A stretch of DNA of 64,000 bases, taken from contig NZ_CP120849.1 in NCBI RefSeq assembly GCF_029581355.1, positions 4,868,501 through 4,932,500 on the forward strand. The letters run 5' to 3'. The position numbers were made by a program, and so were the translations under genes. A model generated the notes under the pieces. The model searched no databases, was not told the DNA's origin, and saw only the letters and a program-made list of their open reading frames with translations. The first letter of the stretch is position 1. Each line of letters opens with the position of its first letter. Source of the DNA: Parabacteroides chongii. GTDB lineage: Bacteria > Bacteroidota > Bacteroidia > Bacteroidales > Tannerellaceae. Below, piece after piece: positions 55,578 to 64,000 of this stretch.

Positions 55578-55968
55578 CGCATCTATATTCCATTTTAATA
55601 TATAGTTTCCACTTTTGAGTTACAAAAAAATGATTTGAAGCAAAAATATCTTCATGCCGGGTATGAACGACAGCCCGTATGATTGAAGTGTTTTTAAAAT
55701 GCTCCAGAACAGCATCGATCAGGGATGACATCGTTTTACTGTCCTCCCCTCTCACATAATAGTTATTGATAACCACACAGGTACTTTTAATCTCAACAGG
55801 TATAAAGCCTATGACCATGTCTCCTTCAATAGCGACGAACCATAAATAGTGTTTAGAAGTTTTGAATGGGTAATTATTATTTTGCCGCAGCACGCTACAG
55901 TTCATCACCAGTGGAGCGACCAGTTCGTATAGCCTAGGGGCAATTCCGGATAATACTTCTATACTCAT
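55525..55968 (-). CDS. GNAT-like protein, first gene of the IbrAB-like operon
   Basis: 147 aa. A compact acetyltransferase-like fold: LYELVAPLVMNCSVLRQNN, HYLWFVAIEGDMVIGFIPVEIKSTCVVINNYYVRGE, a helix, then IIRAVVHTRHEDIFASNHFFVTQKWKLYIKMEY. It lacks a clear QxxGxG acetyl-CoA loop, as do Mom-like DNA-modifying GNATs, so the cofactor use is uncertain. Its 3' end overlaps the IbrA-like start by 53 bp. Confidence 0.6.
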   Translation of the reverse strand: MSIEVLSGIAPRLYELVAPLVMNCSVLRQNNNYPFKTSKHYLWFVAIEGDMVIGFIPVEIKSTCVVINNYYVRGEDSKTMSSLIDAVLEHFKNTSIIRAVVHTRHEDIFASNHFFVTQKWKLYIKMEYRCDDERKDKCLRSSTSAVG

Positions 55969-56207
55969 ATTCCAAAGAGACTAGGACAACAAAAATCTTT
56001 TGAAATACAAAATTAAACAAAATACTGTTCCAGGTTCATTATTTGCGAATATTTTAACTTTAAATAGCGAGCTTCACCCTTTAATTTTCAAAAGTAGCAG
56101 AAAACAAAATGTATTACCATCCCGACTAGATACATCACAAAAAGTTTGTCATTCGGGACAACAAGATCATCCTACCTTTTGTTATTCAATTAGAAAAACG
56201 AAAGATC

Positions 56208-56306
56208 ATGAGAAAAGCATTGAATATTATTATCCCTATCCTGATTTGTTTCTTGGTAGGACTTTCCGCCAGTTATTTTCAGGCTGACATTTTGATGTAT
56301 AATTGA
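56208..56306 (+). pseudogene. tspO fragment (N-terminus only)
   Basis: 32 codons, RKALNIIIPILICFLVGLSAS then YFQADILMYN and a stop. This is the first membrane helix of TspO/MBR-type proteins, whose following KPxLTPPxxxFPxxW region is missing. The gene has been cut just before the DUF1016 gene, which runs the other way and starts beyond the break. Confidence 0.6.
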
Positions 56307-56333
56307 TTAGCAAGAACCCAAATAAAAGGACCC

Positions 56334-57398
56334 TTATTTATATTGTTCTTCGATCAACTTCTTCAAAGTCTCTTTACTTGGCAATATAGTCTGATATTTA
56401 CTTGCAAAAATTTGATTATTTTCTTTTGGAAGAGTAATTTCGACCATCGCATCACTCTTATCAGCACACAAAAGAATGCCAATAGTAGGACTTTCATCTT
56501 CTAATTTGACAAAACGATCATAATAATTGACATACATCTGCATTTGTCCCAAATCCTGATGTTTCAGCATTCCTCGTTTTAGGTCAATTAAAACAAAAGC
56601 GCGAAGTAAACGATTATAAAAGACAAGATCCACCCGGAAATGTTGTTCATCAAAAGTGAAACGAACTTGCCTTCCAACAAAAGTAAAACCTTTTCCCAAT
56701 TCCAACAAAAATATTTGCAAATTATCAATAAGTCGTTGTTCCAATTCACTTTCATTATATTGGGGAAGTTCCGGTAATCCAATAAACTCTAAAACATACG
56801 GATCTTTTATAACATCTTGCGGATTCTCTATAAGTTGTCCTTTCTCAGACAAGGATTGCACGGCCTCTTTATCACGACTCAAAACCAAACGTTCATAAAG
56901 AGAAGAATCATATTGCCGCTCTAATTCACGCAGGCTCCAATTATTATTTATTGCTTCTATTTCATAGAAATTACGTTCTTCCGGATTAATTATACGCATT
57001 AGTTTTAGATAATGAGACCAACTAAGTGAAAAATTAAACTCATGAGTTACAATCTGATTATTTTCAGATTTTCTAGACAGCGTCTGGAAAATTCGAGAAG
57101 AGTACATCTTGTAAAGTTGTCTCATATTTGCAAGGTTCTGTGGAGAAAATCCTTTTCCAAATCTGGCTGTCAAATGAATAGATAGATTTTCTAATAGTTT
57201 TTTACCATATTCAGCCCTTTCCTCTCCGTTCTGCTCTTCTTCTACGATCACTCTTCCTATCTCAAAATAGGTATAGACCATAGTCGTATTAACAGCAGAA
57301 ACCACCCGCTTACGAGCTTCCGTTATCAATGCTTCTATGCGTTCAACCAATGAATTATTACCTGAAAGCTCTTGAATAAAATAAGTGTCGGTTTTCAT
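56334..57398 (-). CDS. DUF1016 PD-(D/E)xK nuclease family protein (YhcG-like)
   Basis: 354 aa. The N-terminal half (about 15-180) is the DUF1016-N helical, winged-helix-like region (FSPQNLANMRQLYKMY, LSWSHYLKLMRI, WSLRELERQYDSSLYERL). The C-terminal domain has a nuclease core with D257 in HFRVDLVFYN, D272 and K274 in FVLIDLKRG. Such proteins are common next to restriction systems and on mobile DNA; some act in anti-phage islands. It lies at the break of a tspO gene, which suggests insertion. Confidence 0.88.
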   Translation of the reverse strand: MKTDTYFIQELSGNNSLVERIEALITEARKRVVSAVNTTMVYTYFEIGRVIVEEEQNGEERAEYGKKLLENLSIHLTARFGKGFSPQNLANMRQLYKMYSSRIFQTLSRKSENNQIVTHEFNFSLSWSHYLKLMRIINPEERNFYEIEAINNNWSLRELERQYDSSLYERLVLSRDKEAVQSLSEKGQLIENPQDVIKDPYVLEFIGLPELPQYNESELEQRLIDNLQIFLLELGKGFTFVGRQVRFTFDEQHFRVDLVFYNRLLRAFVLIDLKRGMLKHQDLGQMQMYVNYYDRFVKLEDESPTIGILLCADKSDAMVEITLPKENNQIFASKYQTILPSKETLKKLIEEQYK

Positions 57399-57432
57399 GC
57401 TAAGATTTTTTAATTAAATATATATTACCCTA

Positions 57433-58752
57433 TCAATCCAAATTATAAAGTTTCAACTTATTATACAACGTTTTCCGATCGATTCCCAATAGTTGGGCGG
57501 CACGGGTTTTATTGTTGCCGGATTCCTGGAGGGCACGTTTGATCAATTCGCTTTCGTGAGCTTCGTCTTTCAAGAGGATGCGGGTGTCTTTTGCAGGGGC
57601 ATCCGTTAGTTCTTCAGGAAGTTCATGACGCGTAATATAACGTCCTGTAGCCAGAAGTGTTGCATATTTGATGACATTCTTCATCTGACGCAGGTTTCCC
57701 GGCCATGAATAAGACTGGAAAAGTCGGATCGTCTCGTTATCGAAACCGATAATATCTTTCTGTAATTCCGCATTTGCCTGGTCAAGGAAATTATTAGCAA
57801 AAAGCAATAAGTCCTCTTTACGTTCTTTCAGGTCCGGAATGCGAACCGTAAATTCGTTGATACGATGATAAAGGTCTTCGCGAAAATCCCCTTTCTCTAT
57901 TGCAGTACGCAGATTCTCATTCGTTGCCGAAATTAACCGTACATTAATAGCTATTTCATCGTTCGTTCCGATCGGTTTTATTTTACGCTCCTGCAAGGCA
58001 CGAAGCAGCTGCACTTGTACCTCGTAAGTCAAGTTACCTATTTCATCCAGAAATATCGTACCGCCTTGTGCCGCTACAAATGCACCGGTTTTATTATCTA
58101 TCGCCCCGGTAAACGAACCTTTCACATGACCGAAAAACTCGGACGCAGCCAAATCTTTCGGGATAGCACCGCAATCTACAGCGATAAACGGCGCTTTACT
58201 ACGGTTACTCTGTTCGTGGATACGACGGGCAATATATTCTTTTCCAGTACCACTCGCCCCCGTTATCAACACGGACATATCCGTCGGAGCCACCAGACGC
58301 ACATGGTCGAACAACTGTCGGGCAGCGGGACTTTGACCTTCAATATAAGTATTACTCTCCGATGATTTTGCAGCCGGATGATGTTCTGCCGGTACCGTTT
58401 TTATCAATTCACGTATCTTTCCCAATAACTCTTCCGGATTCAACGGTTTGGCTATATAGTCAGAAGCACCCAGCTTGATTGCCTGAACAGCCGTTTGTAT
58501 TTCTGCATAGCTTGTCATCATGATCAGCGGCAAAGAGGTCTGTTTCTCTTTTACCCATTTCAACAGATCGATCCCGTCGCCATCCGGTAAACGCAAATCG
58601 GACAGGATAAGATCGTAACCTCCGTTTTCTATCTGACGCTTTGCATCTGAAACAGAGCTAAATGTTTTTACTTCGAAGCCCTTTTTACCCAACCAGGTCT
58701 TTAGCATCAAAGAAAAAGTTATATCATCTTCTACTATAAGAATCGACGGCAT
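57433..58752 (-). CDS. Sigma-54-dependent response regulator (NtrC family)
   Basis: 439 aa. Receiver with D9-D10 and D52; a sigma-54 AAA+ domain with Walker A GASGTGKE (165-172), the sigma-54 contact loop GSFTGA (212-217, GAFTGA variant) and Walker B GGTIFLDEIG; a Fis-type helix-turn-helix at the end (NKTRAAQLLGIDRKTLYNKL). It activates RpoN promoters. No kinase is adjacent; the hybrid kinase about 1.6 kb upstream is a possible but unproven partner. Confidence 0.93.
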   Translation of the reverse strand: MPSILIVEDDITFSLMLKTWLGKKGFEVKTFSSVSDAKRQIENGGYDLILSDLRLPDGDGIDLLKWVKEKQTSLPLIMMTSYAEIQTAVQAIKLGASDYIAKPLNPEELLGKIRELIKTVPAEHHPAAKSSESNTYIEGQSPAARQLFDHVRLVAPTDMSVLITGASGTGKEYIARRIHEQSNRSKAPFIAVDCGAIPKDLAASEFFGHVKGSFTGAIDNKTGAFVAAQGGTIFLDEIGNLTYEVQVQLLRALQERKIKPIGTNDEIAINVRLISATNENLRTAIEKGDFREDLYHRINEFTVRIPDLKERKEDLLLFANNFLDQANAELQKDIIGFDNETIRLFQSYSWPGNLRQMKNVIKYATLLATGRYITRHELPEELTDAPAKDTRILLKDEAHESELIKRALQESGNNKTRAAQLLGIDRKTLYNKLKLYNLD

Positions 58753-58801
58753 ACATTATTAGATTAAAACCTCTGACAAAGATATATATTTTAACGGAAA
58801 A

Positions 58802-59977
58802 TCAGGAACAAATCCAGGTCGCTTTACGCCATGCTCCTTCGAACGGCCCTTGTTTATGATTCTTTAACCACCAATGACAGAAGCCTAACTGAAGGATGAA
58901 CAACAACACTCCTACTCCGAAACTGGCAATGACACCCAGGTATTTATACAGTCCCAGACCATAACCGAAATAGATAAACGAACCTATGATCGACTGGCTC
59001 AGATAATTAGTCAAGCTCATCTTTCCATAAGGAACTAATCCATATAAAATTTTATGGGAAGTTGCCTGTTGCCACAGAAAAACAAAGACAGAAACCAGGA
59101 CACACATGAATGAAAAGTTACGGAAAGAGGATACAATCGTATTCATCGGAGTAAGCATACTCCTGTTCGTCAATAAATCCGGCAACGACAAAGACAAATA
59201 ATACAGAGGGATGAAACAAATAAGACCGATCAAGAAGGCACGTTGCCAAAAAGTACGGTGTTCCGCAAGATTCACAAACAACTGTTTACGTCCGATCAAC
59301 ATACCCAACATGAACAAAGATGCAGTCTGGAAAAAGCGTCCGTAGCTCCAGCCCCATAGAATGCTGAACAGTTGGCCATCCCATAAATTCGATTTGACCA
59401 TCTCCAAAAAATCAGGCTGGCTGAGGAATGGATACATTTTTCTGTGATGCACCAGCCATTGCTCGGCCGAAGCCATATAATCAGGATGCAGCATTGCATA
59501 AAAGAATTTACCCCATTCCACAGGCTGAAACATCAGGATAACGGCAGCAATTAATACAGCACGATCACTCCAGCGGCAAACAAGAATGAGTACGACACCG
59601 ATTATTGCATAAAGGACAAGTATATCTCCCGGAAAGAAAGCCCCGTTGAAGCAACCTATAACAAACAATAAACAGAGCCGCCACAGAAAACGCAAACGGA
59701 AATCCTTGCCTTTCCTGGCCTGGTTATTATACTGAATAAAAAAGCTGAACCCGAACAATAAAGAGAAGATCGCATAGGCCTTCCCTCCAAAAAGGAAAAA
59801 CAGTGTGTCCCAGACTCCTTTATCCAGGCTTTTCATAAAATCAGAAGTGACTTCCGGAAATTCGTAGAAATTAAAATGTTCGATATTATGTAAAAACATA
59901 ATCGCCATAACGGCGAATCCTCTTAATGCGTCAACAACTTCAATGCGTGGTGACTTGAGTGGCATTTCGTGCTCCAT
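58802..59977 (-). CDS. DUF418-type membrane protein
   Basis: 391 aa from ATG 59977. Starts RIEVVDALRGFAVMAIMFLHNIEHF, the signature of the DUF418/acyltransferase-3-like family, followed by about ten membrane helices and the C-terminal PYGKMSLTNYLSQSIIGSFIYFGYGLGLY region that defines DUF418. Probably a membrane acyl- or substrate transporter-like enzyme, role unknown. It follows a shared terminator hairpin. Confidence 0.85.
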   Translation of the reverse strand: MEHEMPLKSPRIEVVDALRGFAVMAIMFLHNIEHFNFYEFPEVTSDFMKSLDKGVWDTLFFLFGGKAYAIFSLLFGFSFFIQYNNQARKGKDFRLRFLWRLCLLFVIGCFNGAFFPGDILVLYAIIGVVLILVCRWSDRAVLIAAVILMFQPVEWGKFFYAMLHPDYMASAEQWLVHHRKMYPFLSQPDFLEMVKSNLWDGQLFSILWGWSYGRFFQTASLFMLGMLIGRKQLFVNLAEHRTFWQRAFLIGLICFIPLYYLSLSLPDLLTNRSMLTPMNTIVSSFRNFSFMCVLVSVFVFLWQQATSHKILYGLVPYGKMSLTNYLSQSIIGSFIYFGYGLGLYKYLGVIASFGVGVLLFILQLGFCHWWLKNHKQGPFEGAWRKATWICS

Positions 59978-60035
59978 GGTAAAACAGGTCTTTTTTAATA
60001 TTGGGCACGAATTTAACAAATAAACCTAACCAAAC

Positions 60036-60067
60036 AAAAAAAGCATCCCCAACAGATGCCTTTTTTG
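60036..60067 (-). terminator. Terminator between hybrid kinase and DUF418 gene
   Basis: GCATC (60043-60047) and GATGC (60055-60059) pair, flanked by A and T runs on both sides, so it can stop transcription in either direction. Confidence 0.65.
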
Positions 60068-60344
60068 TTTCGCAGACTTAAATAGAATACTCAGAAATAA
60101 TCTTTCTTTGTTTTAAACGGCTTAAATGTAGAAACGTCCACTTACGATTCTGTAAATATGAATGCGAATACCGTGCCAGAATCCGTAAAAGGTCTTCGTC
60201 TATTTTATAAACTCTTATAACTTAACAGAAAAGAGAGATAAAATGTTTTAGCTAACAAAAATATAACAAGGAAGATGCTGGGGAACACAATACACAATTG
60301 GGGATTTTTTCTACAAACCTATTCCACAAAAAGGCTGTTATCAA
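60068..60344. other. Intergenic region, no gene seen
   Basis: 277 bp of AT-rich sequence downstream of the hybrid kinase gene. No open frame with family features and no clear hairpin apart from the terminator to its left. Confidence 0.4.
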
Positions 60345-62828
60345 CTAACAACTGCCGACCAGGCTCACTGCTTGATCGATAATCTTTTTCACTTCGACAA
60401 TTACCTCTGAAAGCAACGATTTCCATTCTTCTTCAGGCAATGTGGCAGCATTCTTTTCTATAGTTCGTAGCTTTTCAACCAGAGATGTTGCACCCAGCAT
60501 TGTGAACAAGGGTACCATTTTATGAGATGTTTTTGCAGATAGTTCCCGATCGTTATCACGTAAAGAGTCTTCAAGCAGAGCATTACTCTTACCTGTTTCT
60601 TCAATAAATGTTTTCAGGATAGATGCAGAAGCTTCCCTGTCTTCACCGGCAAAAGCCGTCAGCGAATCAAAGTTGAAATCGGAAGTTATCACCAATTCCG
60701 TCGACAACAGTTTATTCAATAAAGAGATTAACTGGCGGGCAGTAAAAGGCTTATTCAGAAAACCGGTAAAACCGGATTCCAGATAATGGTCATGCTCATT
60801 CTCCACACTGGCGGAAAGCGCAATGACCGGGATCGAATCACTACCCGGAATGCCGGATTTACGTATGCTTTCCAATAACTGGTAACCATCCATTCCCGGC
60901 ATCTGAATGTCTGTAATGACAGCATCGAAAGCGGTGTTCTGCAATAAAGAAACTACCGAGAACGGATCGGTACAACAAGTTACTTCCACATGATTCTGCC
61001 GCAGATATTCTTCTGTAAGAGCCAACTGTAGCGGATCATCATCGACCAGCAGGCAATAAACTTCACGCCCGGCAAAAGAAGGTCCGGACGGCTCCACCGT
61101 AATTTCTTCCTCCGGTGCAGGAAGAACCTGAACATCAGCCACAGTAAGCGGCAACTCGATGGTAAAGTCGCAACCCTGTCCGACTACACTCTTCAATGAA
61201 AGTTCTCCTCCCATCAATGCCGTCATCTTCCGAGTGATAGATAAGCCCAATCCAAACCCTTCGGCTTTTTCAGTGGCAGAAAGACGGGTAAATTCTCCGA
61301 ATATACGTTCCTGCTCTTCGGGAGGGATTCCCGGACCGGAATCACTTACCAGCACATTCAGCCGCGCACTGTTATCTGTTAAAGCAGTGATGGATATCAC
61401 CATGACAACCCGTCCCTCACGCGTAAACTTAAGGGCATTCGACAACAAATTACCCACCACCTGGCGGATACGGATCGGATCTCCGATATATAACTTATCC
61501 GTCCCTTCCTCTTTCAGATTCAGGACAAATGTAAGATCCTTCGATTCGGCAATCGGCCGGAAACTGGTAAATATCTCATTGAACAAGGCCGACACGCTGA
61601 ATGGAACCCGCTGTATCTCCATTTTCCCCGATTCAAGCCGGTGAAAATCCAGCAGGTCATTGACCAGTGACAAGATATGACTAGAAGAGCCGGACATATT
61701 TTCCAGATAATACTGTTGCCGTTCGTCCGGATGCCTTTTCAGCAAAAGATCTATATATCCGATGATGGAAGAGAGCGGAGCCCTGATATCATGGCTGATC
61801 GTCAACATCATCTTTTCCCGGCTATGCAACAGGTCTTCGGCATACTGCTTCGCCTTCTCCAATTGCATTCTGTAATATTTACTTTTCGAGACATCACGGG
61901 TGATCATAAAGATAAAGATGATCACAATAATAACAGAGACGACGGCAATACCGGCAATCAGCAAAGATGTTTCACGCAAAATCAACTGTTTGTTCTGCAT
62001 GCGTTCCAGCGAAGCGTTCACCTCTTCTTCTTCGATATCACGTAATATCTGGTTGATCTTACGGGTAACTATACTATTATTATACCTCAGATTAGCAGCG
62101 CGTTCCAGTAACTGATCCGCCAACAGTTTACGTTGTCCCGCAACACTATCCTGCAGGCTTTTCAGCACACTGGCAATCGTATCCGAAGGATTATAAGCGT
62201 TCACCAGAGTATCCGTCACGATCTGGCGGGTTGTATTGACGATAATACTCGTATCTTCACGGCTGGGAGAGAAAGCGTCTGCCAGACGGCGGAAAAAACC
62301 GCGCGGCTTCTTTTGGGAAAAGATGGTATCCTGCTTGACTACCACATGTTCTTTTATCTCCTTTTGCTCGATGAATGTATCCTGTTCGGCTATCACCTTT
62401 TCGATATTGATCGTATAAAGATGTTCCGTATTCGTTTCTTTCCAGGTTTCCAGCAAACGCCGGGTATTCAACCGTTTCTGCCTTAGCAGCATATCGATCG
62501 TATCGATCTTCAATAATTGAACTGAGTCGGTGATCAGGACACGCAGTGAGTCCATATTGCGGTGAGCCTTATTCAATGTCCGGTTAAAGTGATTTACATC
62601 ATTCTGAGGCATACCGACCAACTGCCCCAATGCCTCACTTTCATAAAGCAGTGATAACGTATTTGTTACAAGATAAACTTTCTGGCGGGCTTTTCCGTCC
62701 GGTTCTTCCTCACCGGCCACCTGTTCGATGATCCGATAGATATATACGACAGAGCAGATCGCTATTGCAATCAACAACAAATATCCCAGAATAACCTTAA
62801 GGGTAATATGTCCACTTTGTTCTGCCAT
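60345..62828 (-). CDS. Hybrid sensor histidine kinase/response regulator with HPt
   Basis: 827 aa. Membrane helices at about 11-31 and 288-310 enclose a 255-residue coiled-coil-rich periplasmic domain. Then HisKA with H346 (SHDIRAPLSS), HATPase (NLLSNALKF, DSGPGIPPEE, GFGLGLSI), a receiver with D640 (DAVITDIQMPGMDG), and a C-terminal HPt domain with H769 (AKTSHKMVPLF). All steps of a phosphorelay are thus in one protein. The output regulator is not next to it. Confidence 0.93.
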   Translation of the reverse strand: MAEQSGHITLKVILGYLLLIAIAICSVVYIYRIIEQVAGEEEPDGKARQKVYLVTNTLSLLYESEALGQLVGMPQNDVNHFNRTLNKAHRNMDSLRVLITDSVQLLKIDTIDMLLRQKRLNTRRLLETWKETNTEHLYTINIEKVIAEQDTFIEQKEIKEHVVVKQDTIFSQKKPRGFFRRLADAFSPSREDTSIIVNTTRQIVTDTLVNAYNPSDTIASVLKSLQDSVAGQRKLLADQLLERAANLRYNNSIVTRKINQILRDIEEEEVNASLERMQNKQLILRETSLLIAGIAVVSVIIVIIFIFMITRDVSKSKYYRMQLEKAKQYAEDLLHSREKMMLTISHDIRAPLSSIIGYIDLLLKRHPDERQQYYLENMSGSSSHILSLVNDLLDFHRLESGKMEIQRVPFSVSALFNEIFTSFRPIAESKDLTFVLNLKEEGTDKLYIGDPIRIRQVVGNLLSNALKFTREGRVVMVISITALTDNSARLNVLVSDSGPGIPPEEQERIFGEFTRLSATEKAEGFGLGLSITRKMTALMGGELSLKSVVGQGCDFTIELPLTVADVQVLPAPEEEITVEPSGPSFAGREVYCLLVDDDPLQLALTEEYLRQNHVEVTCCTDPFSVVSLLQNTAFDAVITDIQMPGMDGYQLLESIRKSGIPGSDSIPVIALSASVENEHDHYLESGFTGFLNKPFTARQLISLLNKLLSTELVITSDFNFDSLTAFAGEDREASASILKTFIEETGKSNALLEDSLRDNDRELSAKTSHKMVPLFTMLGATSLVEKLRTIEKNAATLPEEEWKSLLSEVIVEVKKIIDQAVSLVGSC

Positions 62829-62858
62829 AAAACAAAGGTAGAAGTTTATCTCAAAAAA

Positions 62859-64000
62859 TCAATCCTTGTCGTAAACAATTCCCCATTTGTCCAACATCTC
62901 GAAGTCGGTTTTCTTCAGTCCGACTTTCCAGAAAGGTACGGGATCATCATGATCTCCAAGGTACATACGATCACGGACCGTAAAAGACGAATTAGACACC
63001 GCCAATGTAGAATCGGAAACATCCGTATGTATTCCGGCAAGATCCAGCACTGTATGGAACACGCTGTTCGTGCTGACCGGCAGAGCCTGATGTGCTTCTG
63101 CCATCTGATATTTTTCCGGATAAGTTTCGCGGTATGTATCCGAGAACCAGATCACATAAGGTATATGCAACTGATAATAAGTCGGGATCGGAGATGCATG
63201 CAGATAACGCGCACGGGCATCATCGAAAATATCTTCACCATGGTCGCTCAGATAAAGCATGGAAGCACAGGCATTCGTTTTTGCCAGCATACCGGCAATT
63301 TCGCTCAGTACGTAATCTGTATAAAGGATTGAATTATCATAAGCATTGCGCAACTCCTTTTTATAGGAGGCACGGATTCCTTCCGCTTTATCCGGCTTAA
63401 ACAGAGAAAAATCTTTCGGATAACGTTCGTGATAATTAAAATGCGATCCGTAAGTATGAATCACAAAAAACAGGTTTCCTTCTGTCTTATCCAGTTCTTT
63501 TTGCAGATAAGGGAGCAATTCTCCGTCATGCAGCGAAGTAAGATAAGCTGATTTCGGTTTAAATGTACTCATATCGATGAAAGCATCCGCCTCCCGGTAA
63601 AACGAACCGATCATCGAAGTGCTCAAATTTTGATTGGCTATCACCACCGTATGAAAACCGGCTTCCCTAAAAGCGGTAACGATACTTTTTTCATCATATA
63701 TCACTCCGTAATCCTCCGCACTGGCTGCCGACAGAATGATGGGGACACTCTTATGCGTATTATTGGATTGTGTCACCACATCGGTAAAATGAACCAATCC
63801 ATCCAGTTTTTCCATCCGGGGAGTCGTTTCCCGCTCATAGCCATACAAGCTCCATTCCATAGCACGTGAAGTCTCTCCGACTACCAGCACATAAATTTCA
63901 CGCTTCCCGTCGGCCTGTTCCGGCTTCATCGCATTGAATCTGAAATCAGCGGATGTGATATGATAGTTGCTGTTTTTCTCCGCTTTATTGATCGCGAAGT
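62859..64000 (-). CDS. Phosphoethanolamine transferase, EptA-like (partial, 5' end beyond window)
   Basis: The frame continues to base 64000, so the true start is outside and the internal ATG at 63929 is not the start. The visible about 380 residues are the periplasmic sulfatase-fold domain: VLVVGETSRAMEWSLYGYERETTPRM (nucleophile Thr region in QSNNTHKSVP), FFVIHTYGSHFNYHERYP and LYLSDHGEDIFDDARARYLHASPIP with the metal-binding Asp-His. The missing N-terminus would be the membrane part. It adds phosphoethanolamine to lipid A or another surface glycolipid, lowering negative charge and sensitivity to cationic peptides. Confidence 0.88.
   Translation of the reverse strand, partial: FAINKAEKNSNYHITSADFRFNAMKPEQADGKREIYVLVVGETSRAMEWSLYGYERETTPRMEKLDGLVHFTDVVTQSNNTHKSVPIILSAASAEDYGVIYDEKSIVTAFREAGFHTVVIANQNLSTSMIGSFYREADAFIDMSTFKPKSAYLTSLHDGELLPYLQKELDKTEGNLFFVIHTYGSHFNYHERYPKDFSLFKPDKAEGIRASYKKELRNAYDNSILYTDYVLSEIAGMLAKTNACASMLYLSDHGEDIFDDARARYLHASPIPTYYQLHIPYVIWFSDTYRETYPEKYQMAEAHQALPVSTNSVFHTVLDLAGIHTDVSDSTLAVSNSSFTVRDRMYLGDHDDPVPFWKVGLKKTDFEMLDKWGIVYDKD

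Noticed and set aside
56000..56287. 95-aa plus-strand reading frame
   Set aside because: Overlaps the tspO fragment in another frame; the tspO frame has clear homology and this one has none.

Overview
The window looks like a chromosomal segment of a gut Bacteroidales, most likely Parabacteroides or a close relative. This rests on Bacteroidetes-type promoters (TAnnTTTG -7 elements just upstream of many genes), Mfa/FimA-type lipoprotein fimbrillins, HU-HIG DNA-binding proteins, DUF6078, DUF5119 and DUF3575 families, and a Bacteroidetes-style tyrosine recombinase. Genus is an inference; no rRNA is present. One tRNA-Asp(GTC) is found.

Layout. 1-5.3 kb: a partial two-ATPase acyl-CoA dehydratase activase behind a TetR regulator with two operators over its promoter, a CDF metal exporter and a methyltransferase. 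5.5-14.7 kb: small redox enzymes (carboxymuconolactone decarboxylase/cupin, two aldo/keto reductases, flavodoxin lipoprotein, nitroreductase) mixed with AraC regulators, two broken regulators and a 22-bp-period palindrome array. 14.8-24.5 kb: housekeeping genes (tRNA-Asp, aminotransferase, YqgE, recR-glycosyltransferase-acetyltransferase operon), a sulfur/redox operon (DUF6132, DoxDA, thioredoxin lipoprotein) and mgtA. 24.6-30.9 kb: an accessory patch with ATPase remnants, a transglutaminase, a duplicated HU-HIG gene heading a holin/M15 peptidase/spanin-like cassette, and fic. 31.0-34.0 kb: a very AT-rich four-gene island (sce7726-like nuclease, beta-family protein, ImmA/IrrE protease, membrane coiled-coil protein), a candidate uncharacterised defence module.

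34.6-47.7 kb is a complete fimbrial locus read leftwards: DUF3575 outer-membrane protein, DUF5119 protein, five fimbrillins, a long BACON-repeat tip protein and an HU protein, closed by a terminator. Just upstream of the first gene, a pair of exact 21-bp inverted repeats encloses about 376 bp. That segment carries a consensus promoter pointing AWAY from the fimbrial genes. This reads as a phase-variable invertible promoter in the OFF orientation, with a tyrosine recombinase gene directly beside it. The recombinase has Cys where its family has the first catalytic Arg.

47.8-64 kb: a second 22-bp-period array, an orphan MNT antitoxin whose HEPN partner is deleted to a stub, rsgA with a methyltransferase, an OmpR-type two-component pair, a GNAT/PAPS-reductase-like/ParB-like operon (IbrA/IbrB relatives), a tspO fragment, a DUF1016 nuclease, an NtrC-type regulator, a DUF418 membrane protein, a hybrid histidine kinase and a partial phosphoethanolamine transferase.
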